Source: JAWXCH01 sp034440595 (lineage in GTDB: Bacteria > Planctomycetota > Planctomycetia > Pirellulales > JALHPA01). From it: a stretch of DNA of 10,075 bases. A program made the translations under genes and the position numbers. The first letter of the stretch is position 1; each line of letters starts with the position of its first letter. The stretch spans positions 1-10,075 of the forward strand of contig JAWXCH010000354.1 in NCBI GenBank assembly GCA_034440595.1, given 5' to 3'. Shown piece by piece: positions 1-6,507 of this stretch. A model generated the notes under the pieces. That model made no database searches, was not told the DNA's origin, and saw nothing but the letters and a program-made list of their open reading frames with translations.

Positions 1-1
1 A

Positions 2-991
2 AACAAGTATCGCGCTGTCAAACGACGCCTGGAGAAGCACGAAGGTCCAACACGGTTGATCGGCGACACGGCTTGCATGGAACGAGTCCGTCAGTTGATT
101 GGCAAGGTCGCACCGACGCAGTCCAGCGTGCTGATCCTTGGCGAGACCGGCACAGGCAAGGAGCTGGTCGCGCGCAGCGTTCACGACCAAAGCCTGCGTG
201 CCGAGGCACCCTTTGTCGCCGTCAATTGCGGCGCTCTGCCAGAAAACCTGATCGAGAGCGAACTGTTTGGTCACCGCAAGGGTGCCTTCACCGGTGCCGA
301 CGAGCATCGCGTCGGGCTGTTTGAAGTGGCCAATGGCGGAACGATGTTCCTCGATGAAATCGGCGAACTGCCCAAGTCGATGCAAGCCAAACTGCTGCGT
401 GTGCTAGAAAGTGGCGAAATCCGTCGTGTTGGCGATAACCACTCCACCACCGTCGATGTGCGGCTGATTTGTGCCACGCACCGGCGACTGGACGAAATGG
501 TCGACGCGGGCGATTTTCGAGAAGATCTGATGTTTCGCATCAACACCTTTGAGATCACGCTGCCGAGTCTGCGCCAGCGTATCGACGATGTGCCTCTACT
601 GGCGCGACATCTGTTGACACGTTTCATGCCAGCGGCGCGCAGTGCGACCGAGATATTCACCGCCGAAGTCCTGGAAGTGCTGAAATCGCACCCTTGGCCC
701 GGCAATGTTCGCGAGTTGGCCAACGTGATCGAGCATGCCACGATTTTGTGTGACAAGCTCCCGATCGATGTCGATCACTTGCCCAACAAGCTGGAGCCGC
801 GCCGAGTGCGCGAACCGCAGATCCGTACGTTTGGCCAGCTCACTTTGCGTGAGCTGGAACTACAGGCCATCCACGACACCCTCGAGCGCAACGGCGGCAG
901 CAAACCCAAAGCCGCCGAAGTTCTCGGCATCAGCCTGAAGACGCTGTACAACAAGCTGAATCAAGAGCAGACGTTGGAGAAGACGGCGTAG
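2..991 (+). CDS. Sigma-54-dependent transcriptional activator (NtrC-type AAA+), 5' end cut off by window
   Basis: This is the C-terminal 329 residues of a bacterial enhancer-binding protein. The reading frame is open from the first complete codon (NKYRAVKRRLEKHEG...), so the true start and any receiver or sensor domain lie upstream; the TTG at 56 is internal. Numbering from the first visible codon: Walker A GETGTGKE at 47-54, the sigma-54 contact loop GAFTGA at 94-99, Walker B GGTMFLDE at 112-119, the arginine-finger region FREDLMFR near 172-179, and WPGNVREL at 232-239. A Fis-type helix-turn-helix (AAEVLGISLKTLYNKL) lies at 304-319. Known role of the family: ATP-driven remodelling of sigma-54 RNA polymerase bound at -24/-12 promoters after binding an upstream enhancer. 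All key motifs are intact. The gene ends in TAG at 989-991, 22 bp before a palindrome arm now split by an insertion sequence. The target genes cannot be told from this window. Confidence 0.95.
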   Translation, partial: NKYRAVKRRLEKHEGPTRLIGDTACMERVRQLIGKVAPTQSSVLILGETGTGKELVARSVHDQSLRAEAPFVAVNCGALPENLIESELFGHRKGAFTGADEHRVGLFEVANGGTMFLDEIGELPKSMQAKLLRVLESGEIRRVGDNHSTTVDVRLICATHRRLDEMVDAGDFREDLMFRINTFEITLPSLRQRIDDVPLLARHLLTRFMPAARSATEIFTAEVLEVLKSHPWPGNVRELANVIEHATILCDKLPIDVDHLPNKLEPRRVREPQIRTFGQLTLRELELQAIHDTLERNGGSKPKAAEVLGISLKTLYNKLNQEQTLEKTA

Positions 992-998
992 TTATCTG

Positions 999-1029
999 AC
1001 TTCGCTTGGGTGCCACTGCTGGATTGCCC
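999..1029. repeat. Left half of an interrupted palindromic (REP-like) element
   Basis: ACTTCG at 999-1004 and GGTGC at 1009-1013 lead into the arm CACTGCTGG (1014-1022), loop ATTGC (1023-1027) and the start of a C-run. The matching arm CCAGCAGTG is found at 2512-2520, on the far side of the insertion sequence. Removing the insertion and one copy of the 9-bp duplication restores a 9-bp-arm, 5-nt-loop hairpin nearly identical to the intact one at 6438-6460. The element sits just after the activator stop codon, as the intact copy sits just after the propeller stop codon, so it may act as a terminator or mRNA 3'-end stabiliser. That function is inferred. Confidence 0.85.
1021..1029. repeat. Left target-site duplication GGATTGCCC
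   Basis: The 9-bp sequence is identical to 2505-2513. The bases outside the pair differ (T at 1020 against G at 2504, C at 1030 against A at 2514), so nine is the maximal direct repeat. It consists of the 5-nt hairpin loop ATTGC plus GG from the left arm and CC from the right arm. Confidence 0.85.
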
Positions 1030-1045
1030 CAATCCTGTTCGGCAC
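1030..1045 (+). repeat. Left terminal inverted repeat of the insertion sequence
   Basis: CAATCCTGTTCGGCAC matches the reverse complement of 2489-2504 at all 16 positions; two more matching bases on the outer side (1028-1029) belong to the duplication under the preferred model. Inward of the repeat the two ends agree only partly, sharing TTGC. Confidence 0.92.
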
Positions 1046-1104
1046 GAGATTTGCGCCAGGGGCCTTGTTAAGTTGGACAATTGCCAATTTGACAGGACAC
1101 GTTC

Positions 1105-2340
1105 ATGGCTGGCAAGCGAAAAAAGCAGGATGAATGGGACGAGCTGCGAAAATTGTCGGGCGTTCGACAGCTTAAGCAATTGCGACCACTGTTGGAACGA
1201 TTGCGTTCCGATGGCTGCCAGCGTGACAGGGCTGGCAACCGCGAATTCTTCTTCGACGATGCATGCAGCCTCATCTTATTGACGTTTTTCAATCCCACGG
1301 TGGAATCGCTGCGCGATTTGCATCAGGCCAGCCGGCTCAAGCAGGTCAAGAAGAAGCTTGACGTGCGTGAAACGTCACTCGGTTCGCTCTCCGAATCACT
1401 TCGCGTCTTCGATCCCGGGCGGCTCGTCGAGATCATTCAGGAATTACTGGGCAAGCTCCCCGATGCAACCGGTGCCGACCAGCGATTGAAGAACCTTGCC
1501 CACATTCCGACGGCGGTCGATGGAACATTGCTAAGACAGTTACCTCAGATCACACAGGCTTGTTTTGGAAAGCGCAAGGACCGGGGTTGGAAGCTACACA
1601 CGCAGTTTGAGGTGCTGCGTGGCACGCCGGTATTTGCCCAGGTGACGGACGCCAGCGGCAAAGCAGAAGCCGGAGAAAAGGCCGTTCTACGAGGCTCGCT
1701 GGAGCCTGATCGTTGCTACATCACCGATCGCGGTTACGAGGACTTCTCGCTATTCAATCACATTCATGCCGCCAAAAGCAGCTATGTCTGCCGCGTTCGC
1801 AACGATCACGATCTATATGAGGCGACAGAACGGGAATTATCGAACGAAGCCCGTGCCGCCGGTATCTTGCGCGACGCAACCGGTCGCATGGGATCCCCCA
1901 AATCGAAGCGTATCGAACATCCCAACCACGAGCAGCGGATTGTCGTTGTAAAATTCGTCGTGCATGACAAGCGCGGCGGGCGAAAGCGCGAAGCGGCCAG
2001 CCAAGATATTGTGCTGGTTACCAACCTGCTCGATGTACCAGCCGAAGTGATCGCGCTGTTGTACCGCTATCGCTGGCTCATTGAACTCTTCTTTCGCTGG
2101 CTCAAGTGTGTGATGAGCTGCCGGCATCTGATCAGCCAAAGCGGCGGTGGCATCCAAATTCAGATGTACTGCGCGTTAATCGCATTTTTATTGATCCAAA
2201 TAGCGACCGGCCAGGACATCAAGCCAGATCGGTGGACCTACAAACTACTGTGCTTGTACTTCCAAGGTTGGGCCGATGAAGAGGAAATTCTCGCCCACCT
2301 GAAGAAGCGCGTCGAAGCCGCTAAAATCTCAAAAGTCTAA
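1105..2340 (+). CDS. IS4-family DDE transposase, 411 aa
   Basis: The protein catalyses cut-and-paste transposition of the surrounding element. An RNase-H-like catalytic core is visible: the first Asp in TAVDGT (D139), the second in ITDRGY (D208), and the catalytic Glu in YRYRWLIELFFRWLK. The last motif fits the IS4 signature Y-x2-R-x3-E-x6-K exactly (Y320, R323, E327, K334). A beta-strand-rich insert lies between D208 and E327, as in other IS4 transposases. The start at 1105 follows AGGA (1094-1097) with 7-nt spacing. The gene begins 75 bp inside the left end and stops 164 bp before the right end. The frame is intact over a normal family length, so the enzyme is expected to be functional. It points the same way as the upstream activator gene. 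The IS name cannot be assigned without a database. Confidence 0.96.
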   Translation: MAGKRKKQDEWDELRKLSGVRQLKQLRPLLERLRSDGCQRDRAGNREFFFDDACSLILLTFFNPTVESLRDLHQASRLKQVKKKLDVRETSLGSLSESLRVFDPGRLVEIIQELLGKLPDATGADQRLKNLAHIPTAVDGTLLRQLPQITQACFGKRKDRGWKLHTQFEVLRGTPVFAQVTDASGKAEAGEKAVLRGSLEPDRCYITDRGYEDFSLFNHIHAAKSSYVCRVRNDHDLYEATERELSNEARAAGILRDATGRMGSPKSKRIEHPNHEQRIVVVKFVVHDKRGGRKREAASQDIVLVTNLLDVPAEVIALLYRYRWLIELFFRWLKCVMSCRHLISQSGGGIQIQMYCALIAFLLIQIATGQDIKPDRWTYKLLCLYFQGWADEEEILAHLKKRVEAAKISKV

Positions 2341-2432
2341 GGGTTCGTTCGCCGAAGGCCATTCATCGCGCCGAATTCCTTTACGCTGCGCGTCGAGTAA
2401 TCGCCAAACGCAAATACTAGCCGCCGAACGAC

Positions 2433-2461
2433 GCGACAACGCCCCCGCGACGCGATATAAT
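2433..2461 (+). promoter_or_regulatory. Possible outward-facing promoter near the right end of the insertion sequence
   Basis: A perfect TATAAT lies at 2456-2461, with GCGACA (4 of 6 to TTGACA) at 2433-2438 and a 17-bp spacer. It lies in the otherwise gene-free right part of the insertion sequence (2341-2488). It points rightward, so a transcript would leave the element through the split palindrome arm and run antisense into the 3' end of the esterase gene. It is a sequence match only; the -35 box is weak. Confidence 0.4.
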
Positions 2462-2488
2462 CCAGAATCAACCCACGCTGCAACCCAA

Positions 2489-2504
2489 GTGCCGAACAGG
2501 ATTG
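2489..2504 (-). repeat. Right terminal inverted repeat of the insertion sequence
   Basis: GTGCCGAACAGGATTG is the exact reverse complement of 1030-1045 and marks the right boundary of the element. Confidence 0.92.
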
Positions 2505-2524
2505 GGATTGCCCAGCAGTGCCTT
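2505..2524. repeat. Right target-site duplication plus right arm of the split palindrome
   Basis: GGATTGCCC at 2505-2513 repeats 1021-1029. CCAGCAGTG at 2512-2520 is the exact reverse complement of CACTGCTGG at 1014-1022. Together with 999-1022 this rebuilds the palindromic element as it was before insertion. The next 45 bp up to the esterase stop contain CGCAATAC twice (2537-2544 and 2561-2568), and no gene. Confidence 0.85.
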
Positions 2525-2569
2525 GGAATTACGCGTCGCAATACTAAAGTTACGTGTTGACGCAATACG

Positions 2570-4186
2570 TTACTTGGCTGCACTCCCCTCCCCATGATGC
2601 TTCCTAAACAGCGCACTCATCTCCTCACGGCAGCGGCGGTGATAGGCGCGTGTCAAAACCTGACCGTGGTCCGCACCGTCAATGAACTCGATCTTGGCAT
2701 CGCTCCCTAGCGCCTTTAGCTCCTCGGCCAGCAGGCGAGTCGCGCCGTCCAGGTAAAACGTATCCTCCGTTCCCACCTGGATATGAATTTTCCCTGCCAG
2801 CAGCGGCGCTAATTGCTTCCAATCTCGCTTTAGCTTCAGCCGAATGTCGTAGCGCTCCCAGGCCTTGGCCACCAGCGGGTCAACCACACCCGTTTTGCGA
2901 TCCCAAAGTCGCGCCGGCAGGCCCTGCTTATCCAAAGGACTGAACACCGCCTCGAATGACCGCAACTGACCACCCCGGTCTAGCGTATCGTCCATTCGTG
3001 TAAAAGAATCGAACCAGAGCACCGGCTGGCCGCCACGTCTGGCAATCGGTCGTCGATTCTTCTGCGCATCGACGTACACATTCTGCGGCGGCTGAGCGTA
3101 CAGGTCGATTGCCTGAAAGTCGCGAAAATCCGCCGGGTCCGGGGCACTACTCCACACACCCCCAAACTTTTCTGGATACGTCACCTGCAGCCACAAGCTG
3201 GACCAGCCACCGGAACTGTGCCCCATCACAAATCGTGCCGTCGACGCATCGATCGTGCGATACATCCGGTCAATCTGCGGAATCATTTCTTCAATCAACG
3301 CCGCGCCGCGTGGGCCGTTGGTCTGACTGTCTGCATAAACATGATGTCCCCACTTGCAGCGACCACTTAGAAACACCAGTATCGCGTCGATCTCGCCCGG
3401 TGCCGCCGGAGGTGGCCCGGCAGCATACCGCAGCGCAGCAGTAAGGTCCCCACCAAAACCAGGAATAATATAGATCGTCGGATAACGACGATCCGGCTGC
3501 TCATAATAACTGGCCGGCAAGACCACGGCGCAGCGTTCCAGCACCTCACGGCGATGAAACTTCGACAGCAGATCGCTCTTCAGAACAACCTCTTGCACCC
3601 ATTTGGATTCTGGAAAGGCCTGTGCTTGGACAACCTTGGACAACTTCAGGTCGACATCGACCGGCCGTTCAGCCACCTCAAACGAGGCCACATCGCTGTA
3701 AATATTTCCTGCTTCGTCGGCAGACTTGGGTTCATAAAAACCCTGATCTAGAATGGCCTGCACACGATAGTGACCTGGTTTCAGTGTGCTGAGTTTATCG
3801 GGAAAACCGGCCGCACTGTCGTCTATTGCACGGCTTTCGCCAGGAGCAAAGCCATCAATGCGAACCGAATAGAACGGTTCTGGCGAAAACCAGTCGAGAC
3901 TGCGCATCGGCATGCCGAAAGGCTTTTGCGACAGAAAGAGGTAGAGCCGGCCGGAGACTGGCCGTTCAGAAACCCCCTCCGGAAGCGTGACGCGGATCTT
4001 TGGAACCGCCGAGCGTGCGCTTACATCCCCTTGCTGCACTTCAGCCGTACCGACCTCAGGTTCAGCAAAGCAGTACTGCAATCCGCCAGCAGCGACTATT
4101 GCCAGTACAATGCTGCTTGCAAGAATGCGCACCGCCACCGAACTGCGGAGCGCCTGCCAAAGAGTTTGAAATTGCCGGTCAAACAT
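2570..4186 (-). CDS. Exported or membrane-anchored esterase-like alpha/beta hydrolase, 538 aa
   Basis: This is a putative serine esterase of the esterase-D/enterochelin-esterase type. Residues 19-41 (VRILASSIVLAIVAAGGLQYC...) form one hydrophobic segment, a signal peptide or single membrane anchor. Residues of about 60-175 look like an N-terminal beta-sandwich domain (strands such as PVSGRLYLFLS and GHYRVQAILDQG), followed by the hydrolase core from about 235. The oxyanion region YIIPGFGG is at 239-246 and the nucleophile elbow GHSSG at 322-326 (Ser324). The acid is probably Asp475 in VGTEDTFYLDGA and the histidine His507 in GADHGQ. The start ATG follows GAGG (4193-4196 on the complement) with a 6-nt gap. 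The gene lies 106 bp downstream of lexA on the same strand but has its own candidate promoter. The substrate is unknown; a carbohydrate ester or peptide-like ester outside the cytoplasm is a guess. Confidence 0.85.
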   Translation of the reverse strand: MFDRQFQTLWQALRSSVAVRILASSIVLAIVAAGGLQYCFAEPEVGTAEVQQGDVSARSAVPKIRVTLPEGVSERPVSGRLYLFLSQKPFGMPMRSLDWFSPEPFYSVRIDGFAPGESRAIDDSAAGFPDKLSTLKPGHYRVQAILDQGFYEPKSADEAGNIYSDVASFEVAERPVDVDLKLSKVVQAQAFPESKWVQEVVLKSDLLSKFHRREVLERCAVVLPASYYEQPDRRYPTIYIIPGFGGDLTAALRYAAGPPPAAPGEIDAILVFLSGRCKWGHHVYADSQTNGPRGAALIEEMIPQIDRMYRTIDASTARFVMGHSSGGWSSLWLQVTYPEKFGGVWSSAPDPADFRDFQAIDLYAQPPQNVYVDAQKNRRPIARRGGQPVLWFDSFTRMDDTLDRGGQLRSFEAVFSPLDKQGLPARLWDRKTGVVDPLVAKAWERYDIRLKLKRDWKQLAPLLAGKIHIQVGTEDTFYLDGATRLLAEELKALGSDAKIEFIDGADHGQVLTRAYHRRCREEMSALFRKHHGEGSAAK

Positions 4187-4218
4187 TGCGTGCCTCGCAA
4201 CAAAGTATTGGAGGCCCT

Positions 4219-4248
4219 ATTGTACCGGCAGAGATCGGACGTTGTCGA
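4219..4248 (-). promoter_or_regulatory. Candidate sigma-70 promoter of the esterase gene
   Basis: On the minus strand TCGACA (4243-4248, 5 of 6 to TTGACA) is followed after 18 bp by TACAAT (4219-4224, 5 of 6 to TATAAT). Transcription would start near 4212, about 25 nt before the start codon. If real, the esterase can be expressed independently of lexA. Confidence 0.5.
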
Positions 4249-4263
4249 TTCAAACAGCGGCTG

Positions 4264-4296
4264 CCCCCGTCACCCGTCAACCCATCAGCCCGTCAG
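4264..4296 (-). repeat. Short tandem repeat (about 8 bp x 4) spanning the lexA stop codon
   Basis: On the plus strand the units read CCCCCGTCA, CCCGTCAA, CCCATCAG and CCCGTCAG; on the coding strand the unit is roughly (C/T)TGACGGG. The lexA stop TGA (4293-4295) falls inside the first unit on the minus strand, and the other units fill the start of the lexA-esterase gap. It is an imperfect microsatellite-like tract, possibly made by slippage. It has no evident hairpin potential. Confidence 0.7.
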
Positions 4297-4895
4297 TCCA
4301 TCTTCCGGACCACTCCGGTTACGACTCCCAGCACCTTGGCATCCTTTACGTAGATTGGCTTCATGCTGCTATTCGCCGGTTGTAGTCGAATGCGATTCGA
4401 TTCCGGAAACCAGTACTTCAGAGTGGCTTCTCCTTCGTCGGTTTCAGCCACGACAATTTGCCCGGCCGAGGCGTCTCGCTGCTTGCGAATCACCACGTAA
4501 TCCCCGTCTTCAATGTGAGCGTCGATCATCGAATCGCCACTCACCTTCAAGACAAACTGATTTTTGCGGTTGAACATGCTCTCAAAATCAACCCGTTCGG
4601 TCTGCTCGATCGCTTCGTGCAAGACACCCGCCGCAATCCGTCCACGCAGTGGCAACCCCTTCTCATCGGCCGGATCAGCCGTCAACTGAATTGCCCGAGA
4701 CATGTTGGGTTCGCGAGTGATCAGCCCTTTTTTCTCCAGCGCTTTGAGATGGCACATCACCCCGTTCGGGCTGCTAATATCAAATTGCTCGCCGATCTCC
4801 CGAACCGTAGGGCCGTATCCGCGATTGCGGATTTTGTCCTTAATAAATTCGTAGACCAGGCGTTGCTTCTTGGTCATTTGATCGAGGTCAGCCAT
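4293..4895 (-). CDS. lexA: LexA repressor (SOS regulator, self-cleaving protease), 200 aa
   Basis: LexA is the dimeric repressor of the DNA-damage (SOS) regulon; RecA-DNA filaments trigger its self-cleavage. The N-terminal winged-helix DNA-binding domain spans about 1-70 (MTKKQRLVYEFIKDKIRNRGYGPTVREIGEQF..., recognition helix around SSPNGVMCHLKALEKKG at 41-57). The cleavage site is Ala89-Gly90 in GRIAAGVLHEA. The catalytic Ser122 is in VSGDSM and the Lys160 general base in ATLKYW, giving the S24/LexA Ser-Lys dyad with normal spacing. Length is typical of the family. The start codon at 4893-4895 is preceded by AGGTG (4903-4907 on the complement) at 7 nt. An upstream promoter carries an SOS-box-like sequence, consistent with autorepression. 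The esterase gene follows on the same strand, separated by a tandem repeat. No recA or polymerase gene of an SOS cassette lies adjacent. Confidence 0.97.
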   Translation of the reverse strand: MADLDQMTKKQRLVYEFIKDKIRNRGYGPTVREIGEQFDISSPNGVMCHLKALEKKGLITREPNMSRAIQLTADPADEKGLPLRGRIAAGVLHEAIEQTERVDFESMFNRKNQFVLKVSGDSMIDAHIEDGDYVVIRKQRDASAGQIVVAETDEGEATLKYWFPESNRIRLQPANSSMKPIYVKDAKVLGVVTGVVRKMD

Positions 4896-4946
4896 AGTGC
4901 ATCACCTGTTTAAGACTTGACTTGATTCCCTGCCTCGCTACCTAAA

Positions 4947-4974
4947 ACTATAATATACACCTGTTCAGAGTCAA
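4947..4974 (-). promoter_or_regulatory. lexA promoter (-35 TTGACT, -10 TATAGT)
   Basis: On the minus strand TTGACT (4969-4974, 5 of 6) and TATAGT (4947-4952, 5 of 6) are separated by 16 bp. The predicted transcription start near 4940 gives a leader of about 45 nt that includes the AGGTG ribosome-binding site. The placement directly upstream of lexA, with an operator-like sequence in the spacer, supports the assignment. Confidence 0.7.
4954..4967 (-). promoter_or_regulatory. Candidate LexA operator (SOS box) in the lexA promoter spacer
   Basis: The minus strand reads TGAACAGGTGTATA. Against the Bacillus/Actinobacteria SOS-box consensus CGAAC-RNRY-GTTYC, the inner 12 bases (GAACAGGTGTAT, 4955-4966) agree at 11 positions; both outermost bases differ. 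It lies between the -35 and -10 boxes, where bound LexA would block polymerase. The LexA recognition motif of this lineage is not known to me, so the identity of the operator is inferred. Confidence 0.55.
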
Positions 4975-5100
4975 TAGCATTTGTACAGTATTCCATCGGC
5001 TGCCTGCGAATGCCCGCGATAGCTAAAAACCTGCGGCATCTCCAGTTACCAATGACTGGCCGCTGCCAGCCTAATGAGATACGATCAACAGAAGTTGACC

Positions 5101-5131
5101 AGCATGCCAATTGACATGTGTGTGACATGCT
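5101..5131. promoter_or_regulatory. Nested dyad upstream of the propeller gene, possible operator
   Basis: AGCATG (5101-5106) pairs with CATGCT (5126-5131), and inside it CATGT (5115-5119) pairs with ACATG (5125-5129) around GTGTG. TGACATG also occurs twice in direct orientation (5112-5118 and 5123-5129). This lies about 50-80 bp before the start codon at 5179. No good -10 box was found close by. The rest of the 4896-5178 intergenic region shows only the lexA promoter and this dyad. Confidence 0.35.
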
Positions 5132-5178
5132 AGCAACCCCCCTTCCCCTGCGACGAACATCAAGCTCGGAGCTGCCAC

Positions 5179-6417
5179 ATGCGATTTGCCTCAATCATCT
5201 GCCTGTTGCTGGGCTTGGCCGCTGTTTGCAGTCCATCACACGCACAGGAGTGGACCCGTTTTCGTGGTCCGAACGGAACCGGGCAAAGCGACGCAGCCAA
5301 TATCCCGACCACCTGGACCCAGGACGAAGTGAATTGGAAGCTGGATCTGCCGGGTGTTGGGCAATCCTCCCCTGTTCTCTGGGGAAACAAATTATTCGTC
5401 ACAAGCGCCGATGCTAGCACCGGTACACAATCCATCTTCTGTGTCGATGCCACCAACGGAAAGCTACTTTGGCAGCGCGATTTCAAGTTCAAGCCACATC
5501 GCGTTCACACACAGAACACCCTTGCGTCCAGCACCCCTTGCTGCGATGCGAACCGCGTCTACATGGCCTGGGGAGGCCCCGACGAATTCGTTCTGCTGGC
5601 CCTGGATCACGAAGGCAAGGATCAATGGCGCATTGATCTCGGCAAGTACATCAGCCAACACGGCTTTGGTACTTCGCCGATTGTTCATGACGACACGGTT
5701 TTCATTACCAACGAGCAAGACGGGCCCAGCTTCGTGATTGCAGTCGATGCCGGCACCGGCAAAGAGCGCTGGAAGGTGCCGCGAAAGAATGTCGATCAGC
5801 AAAATGCCTCCTACGCCACGCCAATGATTTATGATCGTAATGGTCAGACAGAACTCATCATCAACAGTTGGGCACACGGCGTCTCCAGCCTGGACCCCGG
5901 CACCGGTCGCACGAATTGGGAGATCCCCGTCTTTGAGCGTCGACCAGTTGGTTCACCGATATTGGCCAACGGGCTGATCTTGGGTAACTGTGGCGAAGGG
6001 GGAGGGAGCAATTCTGTGATCGCTGTTCGTCCGCCAGATGCCCAGAGTGCCAAGCCAGAGGTCGCTTTTGAAATTGGCAAGACAAGTGCGCCCTATGTCC
6101 CGACCCTTATTGAACATGACAAGCACATTTTCCTGTGGGGAGACCGCGGAATTGTCACCTGCATCGATTCGACGGATGGCAAAGTCGTGTGGCGTGAGCG
6201 CGTGGGCGGAAATTATTCCAGCTCACCCATTCGCATCGGCGAGCGAATCTTCAATGTCTCTTCGGATGGCGAAGTCACGGTGCTGGCCGCATCCAGTGAG
6301 TTCAAAGTCCTGGGACGAACTGCGCTGAACGATGCCACCCGTTCGACTCTGGCGGTAGCCAACGGAACGCTCTACCTACGCACGCACGGCACGCTGCTGG
6401 CCGTCGGTGGGAAATAG
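5179..6417 (+). CDS. Secreted PQQ-like beta-propeller repeat protein, 412 aa
   Basis: The first 22 residues (MRFASIICLLLGLAAVCSPSHA) form a signal peptide with an AxA-like end, so the mature protein starting QEWTRFRGPNGTG acts outside the cytoplasmic membrane. It is built of WD/PQQ-like blades, each ending in a hydrophobic strand, x-D-x-x-(T/D)-G-K-x-x-W: residues 86-99 (IFCVDATNGKLLWQ), 138-151, 187-199 (IAVDAGTGKERWK), 236-249 and 326-339 (VTCIDSTDGKVVWR), with a weaker one near 361-371. The family includes BamB and quinoprotein dehydrogenases; here no dehydrogenase active-site pattern or paired-cysteine disulfide motif was identified (the adjacent CC at 121-122 is noted), so a scaffold or binding role is more likely than catalysis. 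Such proteins are very numerous in planctomycetes. GGAG at 5168-5171 sits 7 nt before the start. The gene stands alone, divergent from lexA. Confidence 0.88.
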   Translation: MRFASIICLLLGLAAVCSPSHAQEWTRFRGPNGTGQSDAANIPTTWTQDEVNWKLDLPGVGQSSPVLWGNKLFVTSADASTGTQSIFCVDATNGKLLWQRDFKFKPHRVHTQNTLASSTPCCDANRVYMAWGGPDEFVLLALDHEGKDQWRIDLGKYISQHGFGTSPIVHDDTVFITNEQDGPSFVIAVDAGTGKERWKVPRKNVDQQNASYATPMIYDRNGQTELIINSWAHGVSSLDPGTGRTNWEIPVFERRPVGSPILANGLILGNCGEGGGSNSVIAVRPPDAQSAKPEVAFEIGKTSAPYVPTLIEHDKHIFLWGDRGIVTCIDSTDGKVVWRERVGGNYSSSPIRIGERIFNVSSDGEVTVLAASSEFKVLGRTALNDATRSTLAVANGTLYLRTHGTLLAVGGK

Positions 6418-6426
6418 TGCTAATAC

Positions 6427-6461
<35 letters not shown>

Positions 6462-6507
6462 AGTGCGCCTGCCACAGCCACAAGCCCATCTTCATGTTGA
6501 GACAACA

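Larger units (their letters stand above)
1030..2504 (+). mobile_element. Complete IS4-family insertion sequence (about 1475 bp)
   Basis: The element is bounded by perfect inverted repeats: CAATCCTGTTCGGCAC at 1030-1045 and its exact reverse complement at 2489-2504. It is flanked by the direct repeat GGATTGCCC (1021-1029 and 2505-2513) and contains one uninterrupted transposase gene. The boundary is slightly ambiguous because repeat and duplication share symmetric bases. Ends at 1028/2506 would give 18-bp inverted repeats and a 5-bp duplication (ATTGC). The 9-bp version is preferred because IS4-family members usually duplicate about 9-12 bp. Perfect ends, perfect duplication and an intact gene point to a recent, probably still active insertion. 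The target was the centre of a palindrome located between two convergent genes. Confidence 0.95.

Noticed and set aside
1194..1209. Perfect palindrome GGAACG-ATTG-CGTTCC, resembling an SOS box
   Set aside because: It has six bases rather than four between GAAC and GTTC and lies inside the transposase coding sequence, so it is probably chance.
2537..2568. Repeated CGCAATAC near the esterase stop as a tandem repeat or attachment site
   Set aside because: There are only two 8-bp copies 24 bp apart, with weak similarity in between; this is too little to support a functional element.
3770..4573. 267-codon open frame on the plus strand across the esterase and lexA genes
   Set aside because: It lies antisense to two well-supported genes and crosses their intergenic gap, and its translation is Arg/Ser/Pro-rich with no recognisable domain: a shadow frame.
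4903..4916. A second AACAGGTG copy on the minus strand close to the lexA start, as a second LexA operator
   Set aside because: It contains the AGGTG ribosome-binding site 7 nt from the start codon, and its second half does not fit an SOS box, so the similarity is better explained as a Shine-Dalgarno sequence.
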